IMG/VR virus record: IMGVR_UViG_3300021471_000003
Span: 1 to 39,299 of that record
Direction: 5' to 3' (one strand)
DNA length: 39,299 nucleotides
Source: a virus
Of this stretch, positions 7,473 to 13,071 are shown one piece after another (the stretch's first letter is position 1; each line of letters opens with the position of its first letter). The position numbers and the translations under genes are program-made. A model generated the notes under the pieces. It worked only from the letters and a program-made list of their open reading frames with translations, made no database searches and had not been told where the DNA came from.

Positions 7473-7616
7473 TCACTCCTTAGGTTTGTCAAGTTTAATC
7501 TCCATATACTTCTGCACATCTGAGAGGTTATAAGTATTAAGCTTCCCGCTCCGCACAAGATAATCTACTATTTGAAACACATTCATAGAATCTAAGTCTC
7601 TCGCTATTTTTATCAC
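7473..7616 (-). CDS. Small hypothetical protein with non-AUG start
   Basis: 47 residues if it begins at GTG 7616 (this GTG is itself part of the ribosome site GAGGTGAT); the codon at the normal distance is ATA at 7607, and the first ATG is eight codons inside. The body MNVFQIVDYLVRSGKLNTYN reads like a small helix-turn-helix-type helical protein, but evidence is weak. It is the first gene after the leader and promoter at 7617-7788 and overlaps the next gene's start region. Confidence 0.5.
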   Translation of the reverse strand: MIKIARDLDSMNVFQIVDYLVRSGKLNTYNLSDVQKYMEIKLDKPKE

Positions 7617-7642
7617 CTCTATTCAGTGTATATTTAAAGATG

Positions 7643-7707
7643 GTAAGAAGAGGTGCAGCTCTTCTTACAATCCGAACAGTTGCCTCAATGTGTAGATGTG
7701 CTGCACC
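7643..7707 (-). promoter_or_regulatory. Structured 5' leader with competing hairpins
   Basis: A perfect 10-bp hairpin (GTAAGAAGAG at 7643-7652 with CTCTTCTTAC at 7659-7668) shares its loop and edge with a second possible pairing, GGTGCAGC (7652-7659) with GCTGCACC (7700-7707). The two are mutually exclusive. They lie in the untranslated stretch between the promoter near 7756 and the first leftward gene of this transcript at 7616. This has the look of a switchable leader, though a DNA operator is equally possible. Confidence 0.5.
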
Positions 7708-7747
7708 ACATTTTACCACACATTATTACTAATAATCTTTGTAGATG

Positions 7748-7768
7748 CTTAAGTATATAATATTTTCG
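7748..7768 (-). promoter_or_regulatory. Archaeal promoter for the leftward early genes
   Basis: Read on the minus strand, CGAAAATATTATATACTTAAG gives a purine-rich BRE-like segment followed by a TATA box (ATTATATACTT). The expected transcript start is near 7731. A second TATA-like TTTAAATA lies at 7631-7638, close to the gene start. The palindrome at 7770-7788 abuts the upstream side of the BRE. Confidence 0.6.
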
Positions 7769-7769
7769 G

Positions 7770-7788
7770 TTCACTTTCGAGTAGTGAA
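7770..7788. promoter_or_regulatory. Operator-like palindrome, leftward promoter
   Basis: TTCACTTTCGAGTAGTGAA is an inverted repeat matching the array unit at 13.07-13.26 kb. It sits directly upstream of the leftward promoter. Confidence 0.6.
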
Positions 7789-7849
7789 ATACATACACAA
7801 TTCATATACAACGTTTAATTTTTGGTTGTATTATTACACAATTGTATAA

Positions 7850-8554
7850 TCATCTTTTTTTATTCTTTAGTAACCATTCAATAAAATTGGTTAATGTATA
7901 TTTATCTTGCGTACTCTCTGAAAACTCTTTGATTAATTCCGTACATTTCTTCGAGTCTTTAATTGTCATATTCTTAATGAAGATATTTTTTAACTCCGCA
8001 TAAGAATTATTTTGGTTACCAAACTTTGCAGAAAAATTATTTTGGTCACCAAACTTCGCAGAATAATTATTTTGGTTATCAAACTCCGCAAAAGAATTAT
8101 CTTGGTTATCAAACTCCGCAAAAGAATTATTTTGATAATCAAACTTTGCAGAAGAATTATATTGGTTACCGAACTTCGCAGAATAATTATTTTGGTCACC
8201 AAACTCTGCAGAAGAATTATCTTGATAACCAAACTTTGCCGACTGAAGAAGTCCTGAAGCAAACAGCCTGAATATTTCTGCTTCATGCTCTTTACAAAAT
8301 TCTTTCAATCTTTTCAAATACGAATTTATGATTTTGCCCGTTGGCGTCAAAAAACACTTTTTTTTATATATTTTGATTTGTTCTTCGGAATGTTTATCAA
8401 CTTCTATTCTATACCCTTCTTTTTTTGTGTTATCAAAAACCACATTTATTTTCAAATAGTTGTCTACATTAGCCACTATATGACTATGAAATGAATTTTT
8501 AGGATTCATCAATATTTCTTTATCGTTTATTAATATAGCTACTCCTTTACACAT
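7850..8554 (-). CDS. Protein with eight 10-residue tandem repeats
   Basis: 234 residues from ATG at 8554, chosen after GAGGTGGT. The N-terminal 100 residues (MCKGVAILINDKEI, then SHIVANVDNYLKINVVFDN, VDKHSEEQIKIYKKK) look like the head of a phage family starting M-C-x-G. A helix (LKRLKEFCKEHEAEIFRLF) leads into decapeptide repeats of the type NNSFAEFDNQ and NNYSAKFGDQ (about residues 107-190), then a helical C-terminus. Regular Ala/Phe every ten residues suggests a solenoid or fibrous stack. Similar decapeptide repeats occur in phage proteins of unknown role. The DNA repeats (8011-8250) could allow copy-number change. Confidence 0.75.
   Translation of the reverse strand: MCKGVAILINDKEILMNPKNSFHSHIVANVDNYLKINVVFDNTKKEGYRIEVDKHSEEQIKIYKKKCFLTPTGKIINSYLKRLKEFCKEHEAEIFRLFASGLLQSAKFGYQDNSSAEFGDQNNYSAKFGNQYNSSAKFDYQNNSFAEFDNQDNSFAEFDNQNNYSAKFGDQNNFSAKFGNQNNSYAELKNIFIKNMTIKDSKKCTELIKEFSESTQDKYTLTNFIEWLLKNKKR
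8011..8250. repeat. 30-bp tandem repeat inside a gene, eight units
   Basis: Eight in-frame 30-base units starting at 8011 (TTTGGTTACCAAACTTTGCA and variants). Each unit has a small palindrome of the type TTTGGTNACCAAA or TTTGATNATCAAA. The units encode the decapeptide repeats of the gene at 7850-8554. Confidence 0.85.
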
Positions 8555-8565
8555 TTGTACCACCT

Positions 8566-8745
8566 CTAAATTGGATATTTATCTTTATCATACTCGAGCA
8601 TTTGCCTGCATGCAGAACACAGATTTCTCCTTCGTTTTGCGTCCTTAAAGATTAATATTGAAGGCATCGTTCTTCCGCATTCAGAACATGTCCTCTTAAT
8701 CCCAAAATAGCTTTTATATTCTTCTGTAAACTTTTGTTTATGCAT
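8566..8745 (-). CDS. Small zinc-ribbon protein
   Basis: 59 residues from ATG at 8745 after GAGGTGGT. It contains CSEC at residues 20-23 and CSAC near 42-45 (RTCSECGRTMPS, RRRNLCSACRQML), a classical four-Cys zinc ribbon with basic residues between the pairs. Likely nucleic-acid or protein binding. It overlaps no neighbour; the gene at 8757 ends eleven bases upstream. Confidence 0.8.
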   Translation of the reverse strand: MHKQKFTEEYKSYFGIKRTCSECGRTMPSILIFKDAKRRRNLCSACRQMLEYDKDKYPI

Positions 8746-8756
8746 ATAAACCACCT

Positions 8757-9182
8757 CTATCTTTCTCCTACTATATACTTCATACATTCTTGCAATGCGC
8801 TTTTAGACTTCAAAGTACCTGCAGTATTCCAGCAATCTAAGAGTTCATAGCCTGTTTTTGTTGGTCGTGTTAGAACATAGCCGATAGTAATTTGTTTATT
8901 TCCTGTCCTGTACCAAAACTTATAAAGTATTGCTGGCTTTGTTTTTGTTTGTTTTTTCACATATTCTTCTATGTAATAAGGTAGTTCTCTCCAATTCTGC
9001 AAATCCCATTGTTGAGACTTGCCATTGTCTTTATTGTATGGTCTTATGTACAACGATGTCTGTCCGCAACCCAGTACATTACCTGGTGAAACACATCTTA
9101 TATACTTGTTAAAAGTCTTATGCTCGCTTTCAAACAACATCTTGTTTCCATTAATCCACTCTTTTTTTTTAAGTTTTCTCAC
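8757..9182 (-). CDS. Hypothetical protein
   Basis: 141 residues if started at GTG 9182 (GAGGTGG, five-base gap, GTG); an earlier GTG at 9191 lies inside the ribosome site. The start is basic (VRKLKKKEWING). The rest is rich in Tyr, Trp and Thr with strands such as KFWYRTGNKQITIGYVLTR, and two Cys near residues 30-39 (CVSPGNVLGC). No family recognised. Confidence 0.65.
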   Translation of the reverse strand: MRKLKKKEWINGNKMLFESEHKTFNKYIRCVSPGNVLGCGQTSLYIRPYNKDNGKSQQWDLQNWRELPYYIEEYVKKQTKTKPAILYKFWYRTGNKQITIGYVLTRPTKTGYELLDCWNTAGTLKSKSALQECMKYIVGER

Positions 9183-9192
9183 CTTTGCCACC

Positions 9193-9444
9193 TCACATGT
9201 TTAAGATTTTTTTAAGAAAGTTTGCTCGTATCTCTGCCGATTTCTTCCATGCATAAAACATCTGTTCGCTTAATTGTTTATACTTCTCATACTCTTCCTT
9301 AACCTTTTCTCTTGCTTCTTTATTGTTCTTTATACAGTCTTCACATGCATAAATTCCTGTGTCTAACTTTACCATATCGTTTTTATAGCTCACCCACCCA
9401 CAATAAAAGCACTTTGTCATAGGCTCATATATTAAATCGTCCAT
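9193..9444 (-). CDS. Small zinc-finger protein with coiled tail
   Basis: 83 residues from ATG at 9444, after AGGTGGT. CFYC at residues 12-15 and CEDC near 33-36 form a CxxC...CxxC ribbon. A charged helix follows (NNKEAREKVKEEYEKYKQL) and continues to the end. The pairing of one ribbon with a helix suggests a small adaptor or regulator. Function unknown. Confidence 0.75.
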   Translation of the reverse strand: MDDLIYEPMTKCFYCGWVSYKNDMVKLDTGIYACEDCIKNNKEAREKVKEEYEKYKQLSEQMFYAWKKSAEIRANFLKKILNM

Positions 9445-9486
9445 AGAAACCACCTTTTATTTTAAATATCCAAGATAAATCATATC

Positions 9487-9651
9487 TCAATGTTCCGTTA
9501 CTTCTTCAACAATGCCTTTAAACTTTCTTATAGTTCCGTCTTCAAACTCAAGAACAAGCTCTGCCATTGCCTTTATATCCTTATCTCTCCACTGTGCTTT
9601 ATTCCCTTCTTTATCAATCGGTTTAAAATCTATCCTGTACTTTGCCTTCAT
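9487..9651 (-). CDS. Small hypothetical protein (54 aa)
   Basis: ATG at 9651 is placed after AGGTGAT; an ATG six bases earlier is less well spaced. The product begins MKAKYRIDFKPIDKEGNKAQ and continues with LVLEFEDGTIRKFKGI. The repeated strand-turn-strand pattern looks like a small beta-rich domain. No family recognised. Confidence 0.6.
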   Translation of the reverse strand: MKAKYRIDFKPIDKEGNKAQWRDKDIKAMAELVLEFEDGTIRKFKGIVEEVTEH

Positions 9652-9666
9652 ATTCATCACCTTATT

Positions 9667-9840
9667 TTATTGTCTTTGTATCCATCTTGTTTTTATAATG
9701 TTGTTTTGTTTTAAGTAATCTACTAAACAAATACTGTCACAGAATCTATGTATTCCTGTTAAATTTTTTATTCTGGTTGTTATGTATCCTTCCTCACTAT
9801 CAAGCTCTATACCACAACATTCACAAAATTTTTTGCTCAT
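9667..9840 (-). CDS. Small zinc-knuckle protein
   Basis: 57 residues from ATG at 9840 after GAGGTGGT. CECC at residues 6-9 and RFCDSICLVDYLK at about 32-44 give the same CxxC/CxxxC layout as the gene at 5001-5441 (VFCDTPCYLNHIL), so the two are probably related by duplication. The C-terminus is basic and aromatic (RWIQRQ). Confidence 0.75.
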   Translation of the reverse strand: MSKKFCECCGIELDSEEGYITTRIKNLTGIHRFCDSICLVDYLKQNNIIKTRWIQRQ

Positions 9841-9850
9841 ATTTACCACC

Positions 9851-10057
9851 TCATTCTTTATTTATAAGATTTTGTATTTTTCTCACAATATCTTCTAATG
9901 CCAAGATATACCCTATATCAAACTCGTTATTAGAGTCTGTCTTTAAGACTTCTCTCTTAATCTCTTCTGCGTCTCTTTTTTCTCTGTATTCTATTAAATC
10001 TTTAACTCGTTTTATCTCGTCGAAAACATACTTTTTAAGAGTTTCTAAATCACCCAT
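9851..10057 (-). CDS. Small coiled-coil protein
   Basis: 68 residues from ATG at 10057, following GGTGAG. Almost entirely charged helix (MGDLETLKKYVFDEIKRVKD, then YREKRDAEEIKREVLK and a final helix ALEDIVRKIQNLINKE). The motif FDIGYILALEDI links the two helices. No family recognised. Confidence 0.65.
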   Translation of the reverse strand: MGDLETLKKYVFDEIKRVKDLIEYREKRDAEEIKREVLKTDSNNEFDIGYILALEDIVRKIQNLINKE

Positions 10058-10068
10058 ATGGCTCACCT

Positions 10069-10455
10069 TTATTTTTTTAATTCTTTAACCCATTCTTTGA
10101 GTTTTTGTATAGCTTCTTCTCTTGTGTTTCCTGCCTCGTCCAGCGGGTTATTAAACCACGAATCGCAGAAGTTCAAGGATGGTGAAAAGTTGTCATAAAG
10201 TAGCTCTCTTTCGTTGTCTGTAAATTTTTCACTCTCGACAAGGTTATTAAATATAGCTTCCATGATACCGTATAGAATCTCGTTAAACTCCAGCTTTCCG
10301 TAAAGGTCTATTACATTCTCGGCTATCTCGTCAATGTCCAGGTAAATCCCCCAGGCTTCACCTTTCTTAATGTAGTTTTCTAATGTTTGTAAATCCAACC
10401 ATCCGCAGTGAAGAACGGATGTTAATATACTTTCATACATTTCTATTCTATCCAT
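10069..10455 (-). CDS. Hypothetical acidic helical protein
   Basis: 128 residues from ATG at 10455 after AGGTGGT. Mostly acidic helices (MDRIEMYESILTSVLHCGWL, IDEIAENVIDLYGKLEFNEI), two Cys widely spaced. The segment WFNNPLDEAGNTREEAIQKL precedes a basic-acidic terminal helix. No family recognised. Confidence 0.65.
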   Translation of the reverse strand: MDRIEMYESILTSVLHCGWLDLQTLENYIKKGEAWGIYLDIDEIAENVIDLYGKLEFNEILYGIMEAIFNNLVESEKFTDNERELLYDNFSPSLNFCDSWFNNPLDEAGNTREEAIQKLKEWVKELKK

Positions 10456-10469
10456 ATATACCACCTTTT

Positions 10470-10592
10470 TTATTTATATGTTTTTAATAATACAGGAGTA
10501 TGGAATCTTGTATCCAGTCCGTTGAAGTATTTCCTGTATAAATCTGTGAGTGTTAAAAACTCAATATTTCTTTTATTAAAGAGTTTAAGCAT
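10470..10592 (-). CDS. Very small hypothetical protein (40 aa)
   Basis: ATG at 10592 is preceded by GAGGTGGT, a strong ribosome site that supports expression despite the size. The product starts MLKLFNKRNIEFLTLTDLYR and is basic, probably two short helices. It ends fourteen bases before the gene at 10069-10455 begins. Confidence 0.5.
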   Translation of the reverse strand: MLKLFNKRNIEFLTLTDLYRKYFNGLDTRFHTPVLLKTYK

Positions 10593-10602
10593 TGCTACCA
10601 CC

Positions 10603-10881
10603 TCAATTTAAATTTACAAGCTTATATTCTCCGCTTTTAATCTTCTCTTCTGTTTCTGCCTTTGTCTCTCCTAAAAACAAGTTTCTGTATTTGCCTGTTG
10701 TTTTGCTATAATCCCATTTATCACAATCAAGATATACTTTTCCTTTGGTATCTATGAAAGCTATTACAGAGTTATAGCTTTGGAAATATTCCCCTTCTTC
10801 AGTGTATATTATAAACTGATTAGGTATTTTATTTCCTCTTGTACTTTCCATATGTTTCACTCTAATTTTAGTTGGTTTCAT
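10603..10881 (-). CDS. Conserved small viral protein with WDYS-TT motif
   Basis: 92 residues from ATG at 10881 after GAGGTGGT. The C-terminal half has WDYSKTTGKYRNLFLGE followed by a KIKSGEYKLVNLN ending, a pattern I know from small phage proteins of unknown function. The N-terminal half is a beta-rich strand pair (NQFIIYTEEGEYFQSYNSVI). It is probably an accessory gene with homologues in bacterial phages. Confidence 0.7.
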   Translation of the reverse strand: MKPTKIRVKHMESTRGNKIPNQFIIYTEEGEYFQSYNSVIAFIDTKGKVYLDCDKWDYSKTTGKYRNLFLGETKAETEEKIKSGEYKLVNLN

Positions 10882-10896
10882 ATTTACCACCTCAAA

Positions 10897-11046
10897 TTAT
10901 ATTTTAAGATTACAATTCTTGCATAATCTTTTATAATCGTCTCTTTCTTTTAAATTTGCTTTGCAATTTTTACAAAATCCGCTTTTAAGGTCGCTCCTGA
11001 AAATTCTAAATCCGCACTTATGGCAAAAATCGTTTATTTCATACAC
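10897..11046 (-). CDS. Zinc-ribbon protein with three CxxC pairs
   Basis: 49 residues if translation starts at GTG 11046, which lies eight bases after GGAGG. An ATG at 11106 would extend it to 69 residues but has no ribosome site and overlaps the upstream gene. Three pairs are visible: CHKC, CKNC and a last CKNC (DFCHKCGFRIF, GFCKNCKAN, RLCKNCNLKI). Two zinc sites or one swapped site are possible. Likely nucleic-acid or protein binding. Confidence 0.65.
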   Translation of the reverse strand: MYEINDFCHKCGFRIFRSDLKSGFCKNCKANLKERDDYKRLCKNCNLKI

Positions 11047-11095
11047 TTTTACTACCTCCTTATTTTTTATACAATTAAATTTGGTTGTAGATGTT

Positions 11096-11227
11096 TTAAT
11101 ATTCATTTCTTAAGCTGAATCTTGGTCCTATCCATATTATGACTTCACCCTGAAACTTAGGGCTTCTGTCGATATTGATAAGTCTATTATACATTATTGA
11201 ATACTCATGAAGTTCTTTAAGATTCAT
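11096..11227 (-). CDS. Very small hypothetical protein, first leftward gene (43 aa)
   Basis: ATG at 11227 follows AGAGGTGGT. The product is MNLKELHEYSIMYNRLINID and then RSPKFQGEVIIWIGPRFSLR and NEY, with one helix and two strands. It lies only 24 bases downstream of the terminator-like element at 11251-11294, so its expression depends on read-through or on control of that element. Confidence 0.55.
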   Translation of the reverse strand: MNLKELHEYSIMYNRLINIDRSPKFQGEVIIWIGPRFSLRNEY

Positions 11228-11250
11228 AAACACCACCTCTTATATGTTTT

Positions 11251-11294
11251 AAAAAGAAAAAAGAAAAAAAAAGCAGATAGGTTTATCTATCTGC
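11251..11294 (-). terminator. Intrinsic-type terminator or attenuator
   Basis: On the minus strand a perfect 8-bp hairpin (GCAGATAG/CTATCTGC, arms 11287-11294 and 11273-11280, six-base loop) is followed by 22 bases of almost pure T (11272-11251). It ends the structured RNA candidate and sits just before the first leftward gene. T-rich tracts alone terminate archaeal RNA polymerase, so it should act in that direction. Confidence 0.8.
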
Positions 11295-11661
11295 ATGTTC
11301 CGTTTAATGTTGTGCATAGCTTTCACTGTACCCAGCTTATACTATGCGTTAAGAAGTCATCACTTCACACAACCCAAATAAATCTTAAATTATGCCCTTA
11401 ATTTAAGAAAGCTTTTCATTGGCTTTTGGTAGGTTTCGGATTAAGGACACTGTAGCGGGTGCCCCGTACTTATATCCCATCGCAAGCCTCAAGCTTTTGA
11501 GTTGTGCGGGTTCTGGTTTTTTCTACCTTTTTGTGTCGTTGGGCTTTCCCACTCCCAACACCAGCAATTACAAAGGACACTTCTTGTTGTGGTGCCCTTT
11601 CGGGTCTTGTCGTCGCTTTTCGTCATTTACAACCCGTCTGGGTTTGTACATCATACCAAAT
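11251..11661 (-). ncRNA. Candidate structured noncoding RNA or long attenuator leader
   Basis: About 410 bases with a strong promoter at the 5' side, a terminator at the 3' side and no convincing ORF. It is visibly richer in G and C than its flanks. Helices seen on the minus strand: a closing helix pairing 11654-11660 (TTTGGTA) with 11425-11431 (TACCAAA) right at the expected transcript start; an 8-bp hairpin 11628-11648; CCC-GAAA-GGG with a GNRA loop at 11595-11604; stacked helices GTTGGG/CCCAAC (11554-11559 with 11538-11543) and GTGTC/GACAC (11576-11580 with 11533-11537); CTCAA/TTGAG at 11488-11501 enclosed by CCCGCA with TGC-GAT-GGG; CGGG-GCA-CCCG at 11456-11466; and a distal helix GCATAG/CTATGC (11314-11347). 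No match to RNase P, SRP, tRNA or intron cores recognised. Confidence 0.6.
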
Positions 11662-11671
11662 AGTAAGACAA

Positions 11672-11692
11672 ACTTATATATAAACTTTACGG
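11672..11692 (-). promoter_or_regulatory. Strong archaeal promoter for the structured RNA
   Basis: On the minus strand CCGTAAAG (BRE-like) precedes TTTATATATAAG, a near-ideal archaeal TATA box centred near 11680. The start is predicted near 11655-11661, which is where the closing helix of the RNA begins. Confidence 0.7.
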
Positions 11693-11730
11693 TTCACGAA
11701 TAAGTGGTAACATTCACTATGAAGTAGTAA
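11693..11730. promoter_or_regulatory. Pair of operator-like palindromes at the RNA promoter
   Basis: TTCACGAATAAGTGGTAA (11693-11710) and TTCACTATGAAGTAGTAA (11713-11730) are two copies of the array unit spaced 20 bases apart, directly upstream of the minus-strand promoter. Confidence 0.6.
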
Positions 11731-11770
11731 CAGAAAAATATAAATATAACCATAAAAACAGTAAAGTATA

Positions 11771-11808
11771 GTATAAAATTTCAAAAATACTATAAATATA
11801 GTGGTGAT
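11771..11808 (+). promoter_or_regulatory. Rightward promoter and operator for the 130-residue gene
   Basis: A TATA-like ATAAAATT near 11773-11780 predicts a start near 11800, just before the ribosome site GGTGAT (11803-11808). The sequence ACTATAAATATAGTGGTGAT (11789-11808) is, on the minus strand, a variant of the palindromic operator and would cover the start site. Confidence 0.5.
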
Positions 11809-11815
11809 GTGTACA

Positions 11816-12208
11816 ATGAATATACAAGACATATATAAACAAAATTGGAAGATAAACAAAAACATAAATATAAACTATGCCAGAGTGCCAACAATACAAA
11901 AAGAAGAACAAGAACTTATTATAAATGTTCTGAAATGCGGAATAGAAGATATAAACAAAAAAGAGATATATATCTCTTGTTCTTTTCAAGAATGGATAAC
12001 ACAATTAGCAAAATCTGAATATTTTGAATTGTCAGATGTGTTAGTATCCGATAACCCACAAAATAAAGGTTTTATTTTGGAAATCAGGGGAAAACTTGAT
12101 TATAACGGTCTGACTATACGAAAAAAAAAAAGAAAATTCACTACTGAAGAGTTACAACAACTAAAAGAAAGAATGCTAAAAAATAACCCCAAAACAAAAC
12201 CAAACTAA
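11816..12208 (+). CDS. Hypothetical basic protein in the control region
   Basis: 130 residues from ATG at 11816 after GGTGAT. It begins MNIQDIYKQNWKINKNININ and ends in a basic, probably helical tail (RKKKRKFTTEELQQLKERML). The middle has ISCSFQEWITQLAKSEYFEL, which could be a helix-turn-helix-like segment, but I see no firm motif. It is the only rightward gene between the divergent blocks, alone with its own promoter and operator-like site. That position is typical of a regulator or replication initiator, and it is my best candidate for the protein binding the palindromes. This is inference. Confidence 0.65.
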   Translation: MNIQDIYKQNWKINKNININYARVPTIQKEEQELIINVLKCGIEDINKKEIYISCSFQEWITQLAKSEYFELSDVLVSDNPQNKGFILEIRGKLDYNGLTIRKKKRKFTTEELQQLKERMLKNNPKTKPN

Positions 12209-12468
12209 TGTGATAATTCTTGTAACATTTGTTATATTTTTTTTAACAATTTTTCCACAGGAAATAAAGGTATATAACTATAATATATATATTAGAGTAT
12301 ATATAAATAATCTAAATAACACAAAAATAGGCAAAATCTATACTTTGCCCACAGAAACAAAAAATAACAGTTTCTACGCAACAAAAATTTTGAGTAAGTA
12401 TGTCAATACTTATTTTTCATTTTTTTTTCACAGAAACAGCAGGAATCAGAGATATACGCAAAATATAA
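12209..12468. other. AT-rich intergenic stretch with a TTTCCACAGGAAA element
   Basis: No gene with a ribosome site seen. TTTCCACAGGAAA at 12252-12264 is an inverted repeat (TTTCC-ACA-GGAAA) that returns at 12993-13005 in the longer shared segment TTTCCACAGGAAATRAAGGT. Related CACAGAAAC segments occur near 12349 and 12430. Very AT-rich tracts suggest easy unwinding. Confidence 0.6.
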
Positions 12469-12506
12469 ACAATCTGTGATTGTTTTATAACACAATCATA
12501 GATTGT
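12469..12506. terminator. 15-bp hairpin downstream of the 130-residue gene
   Basis: ACAATCTGTGATTGT (12469-12483) pairs with ACAATCATAGATTGT (12492-12506) with one G-T wobble and an eight-base loop. It may end the rightward transcript of the gene at 11816, although no long T-run follows, so an operator or origin hairpin is also possible. Confidence 0.45.
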
Positions 12507-12576
12507 GTATAAAACAGCAAATTAGAGAACCATCACTAACCATTTCATTGTTTCCATTGGTAAACATATGTTTATT

Positions 12577-12624
12577 TTCTTGCTGCTTCATTATCTCCCC
12601 TATTTGCTGCTCCATTATCCCCCA
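12577..12624. repeat. Two direct copies of a 21-bp unit
   Basis: TTGCTGCTTCATTATCTCCCC and TTGCTGCTCCATTATCCCCCA-type copies lie in tandem about 24 bases apart, just before the CCATAC-type array. Confidence 0.55.
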
Positions 12625-12651
12625 TATCATTCCATATCTGATATAACATGA

Positions 12652-12760
12652 TAACCCATAACATACCATGCTATACAATACCATAGCATACAATACCATA
12701 CAAAGCTATACCATACAAGACCAGACCAAGCCATACCATACTAGACCATACCATACCACT
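12652..12760. repeat. Degenerate CCATAC/ACAATACCATA tandem repeat
   Basis: About 110 bases composed almost only of short units such as CCATAC, ACCATA and CTATAC, strongly strand-asymmetric (few G on the plus strand). Apparent reading frames here are translations of the repeat. Candidate origin or packaging-related element. Confidence 0.75.
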
Positions 12761-12767
12761 AATATTT

Positions 12768-12822
12768 AGCCCAATATTTAGCCTCATATTTAGCCTCATA
12801 TTTAGCCTCATATTTAGTCGTG
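12768..12822. repeat. 12-bp tandem repeat ATATTTAGCCTC
   Basis: Four to five head-to-tail copies (ATATTTAGCCCA, then ATATTTAGCCTC three times, then ATATTTAGTCGT). Uniform 12-bp period places each copy nearly on the same face of the helix. Candidate iterons. Confidence 0.8.
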
Positions 12823-12834
12823 ATTTATAAAATG

Positions 12835-12855
12835 TGTCACTAAACAGTAGTGACA
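12835..12855. promoter_or_regulatory. Perfect operator palindrome
   Basis: TGTCACTA-AACAG-TAGTGACA is a perfect 8+8 inverted repeat and the best-conserved member of the operator family in this genome. Confidence 0.65.
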
Positions 12856-12861
12856 ACTAAT

Positions 12862-12974
12862 TATATACTGGAGTATAGAAAAATTTATATAATCTATATA
12901 CTGGAGAATACAAATATTTATATATGATGACTTTCCAAAATTAAGGGAGATACTTTCTATTATATAAATATTTG
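12862..12974. repeat. TATATACTGGAG direct repeat and 14-bp inverted repeat
   Basis: TATATACTGGAGTATAGAAA (12862 on) and TATATACTGGAGAATACAAA (12895 on) are head-to-tail copies with a 33-bp period. The end of the second copy, CAAATATTTATATA (12911-12924), is an exact inverted match to TATATAAATATTTG (12961-12974). The segment between is gene-free. Confidence 0.65.
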
Positions 12975-13071
12975 TGTGCTAGAGTATATAGATTTCCACA
13001 GGAAATGAAGGTTCTGAGCAAATATATATTATTTATATATAAGTTGGTCTTTCTAAATAGTAACATAATGT

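Noticed and set aside
7537-7719. Minus-strand frame over the leftward leader
   Set aside because: It covers the hairpins and TATA-like sequence and conflicts with the better supported gene at 7473-7616.
8012-8271. Plus-strand and alternative minus-strand frames over the 30-bp repeats
   Set aside because: Any frame stays open in a 30-bp repeat; only the frame with GAGGTGGT and non-repeat ends is convincing.
11251-11661. RNase P RNA, SRP RNA, group I/II intron or box C/D RNA
   Set aside because: Conserved cores not found. GTGATGA at 11357-11363 (minus strand) resembles box C, but no matching CTGA box D is seen in place.
11419-11703. Plus-strand frame of about 94 codons through the RNA candidate
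   Set aside because: No ribosome site or ATG; it opposes the promoter and terminator, and its composition follows the RNA helices.
12210-12479. Plus-strand frame after the 130-residue gene
   Set aside because: GTG start without ribosome site, AT-driven composition and overlap with repeated elements.
12496-12856. Minus-strand reading frames with LNMRLNMR and YGMVWY-type repeats
   Set aside because: They are translations of the 12-bp and CCATAC DNA repeats and have no ribosome site.
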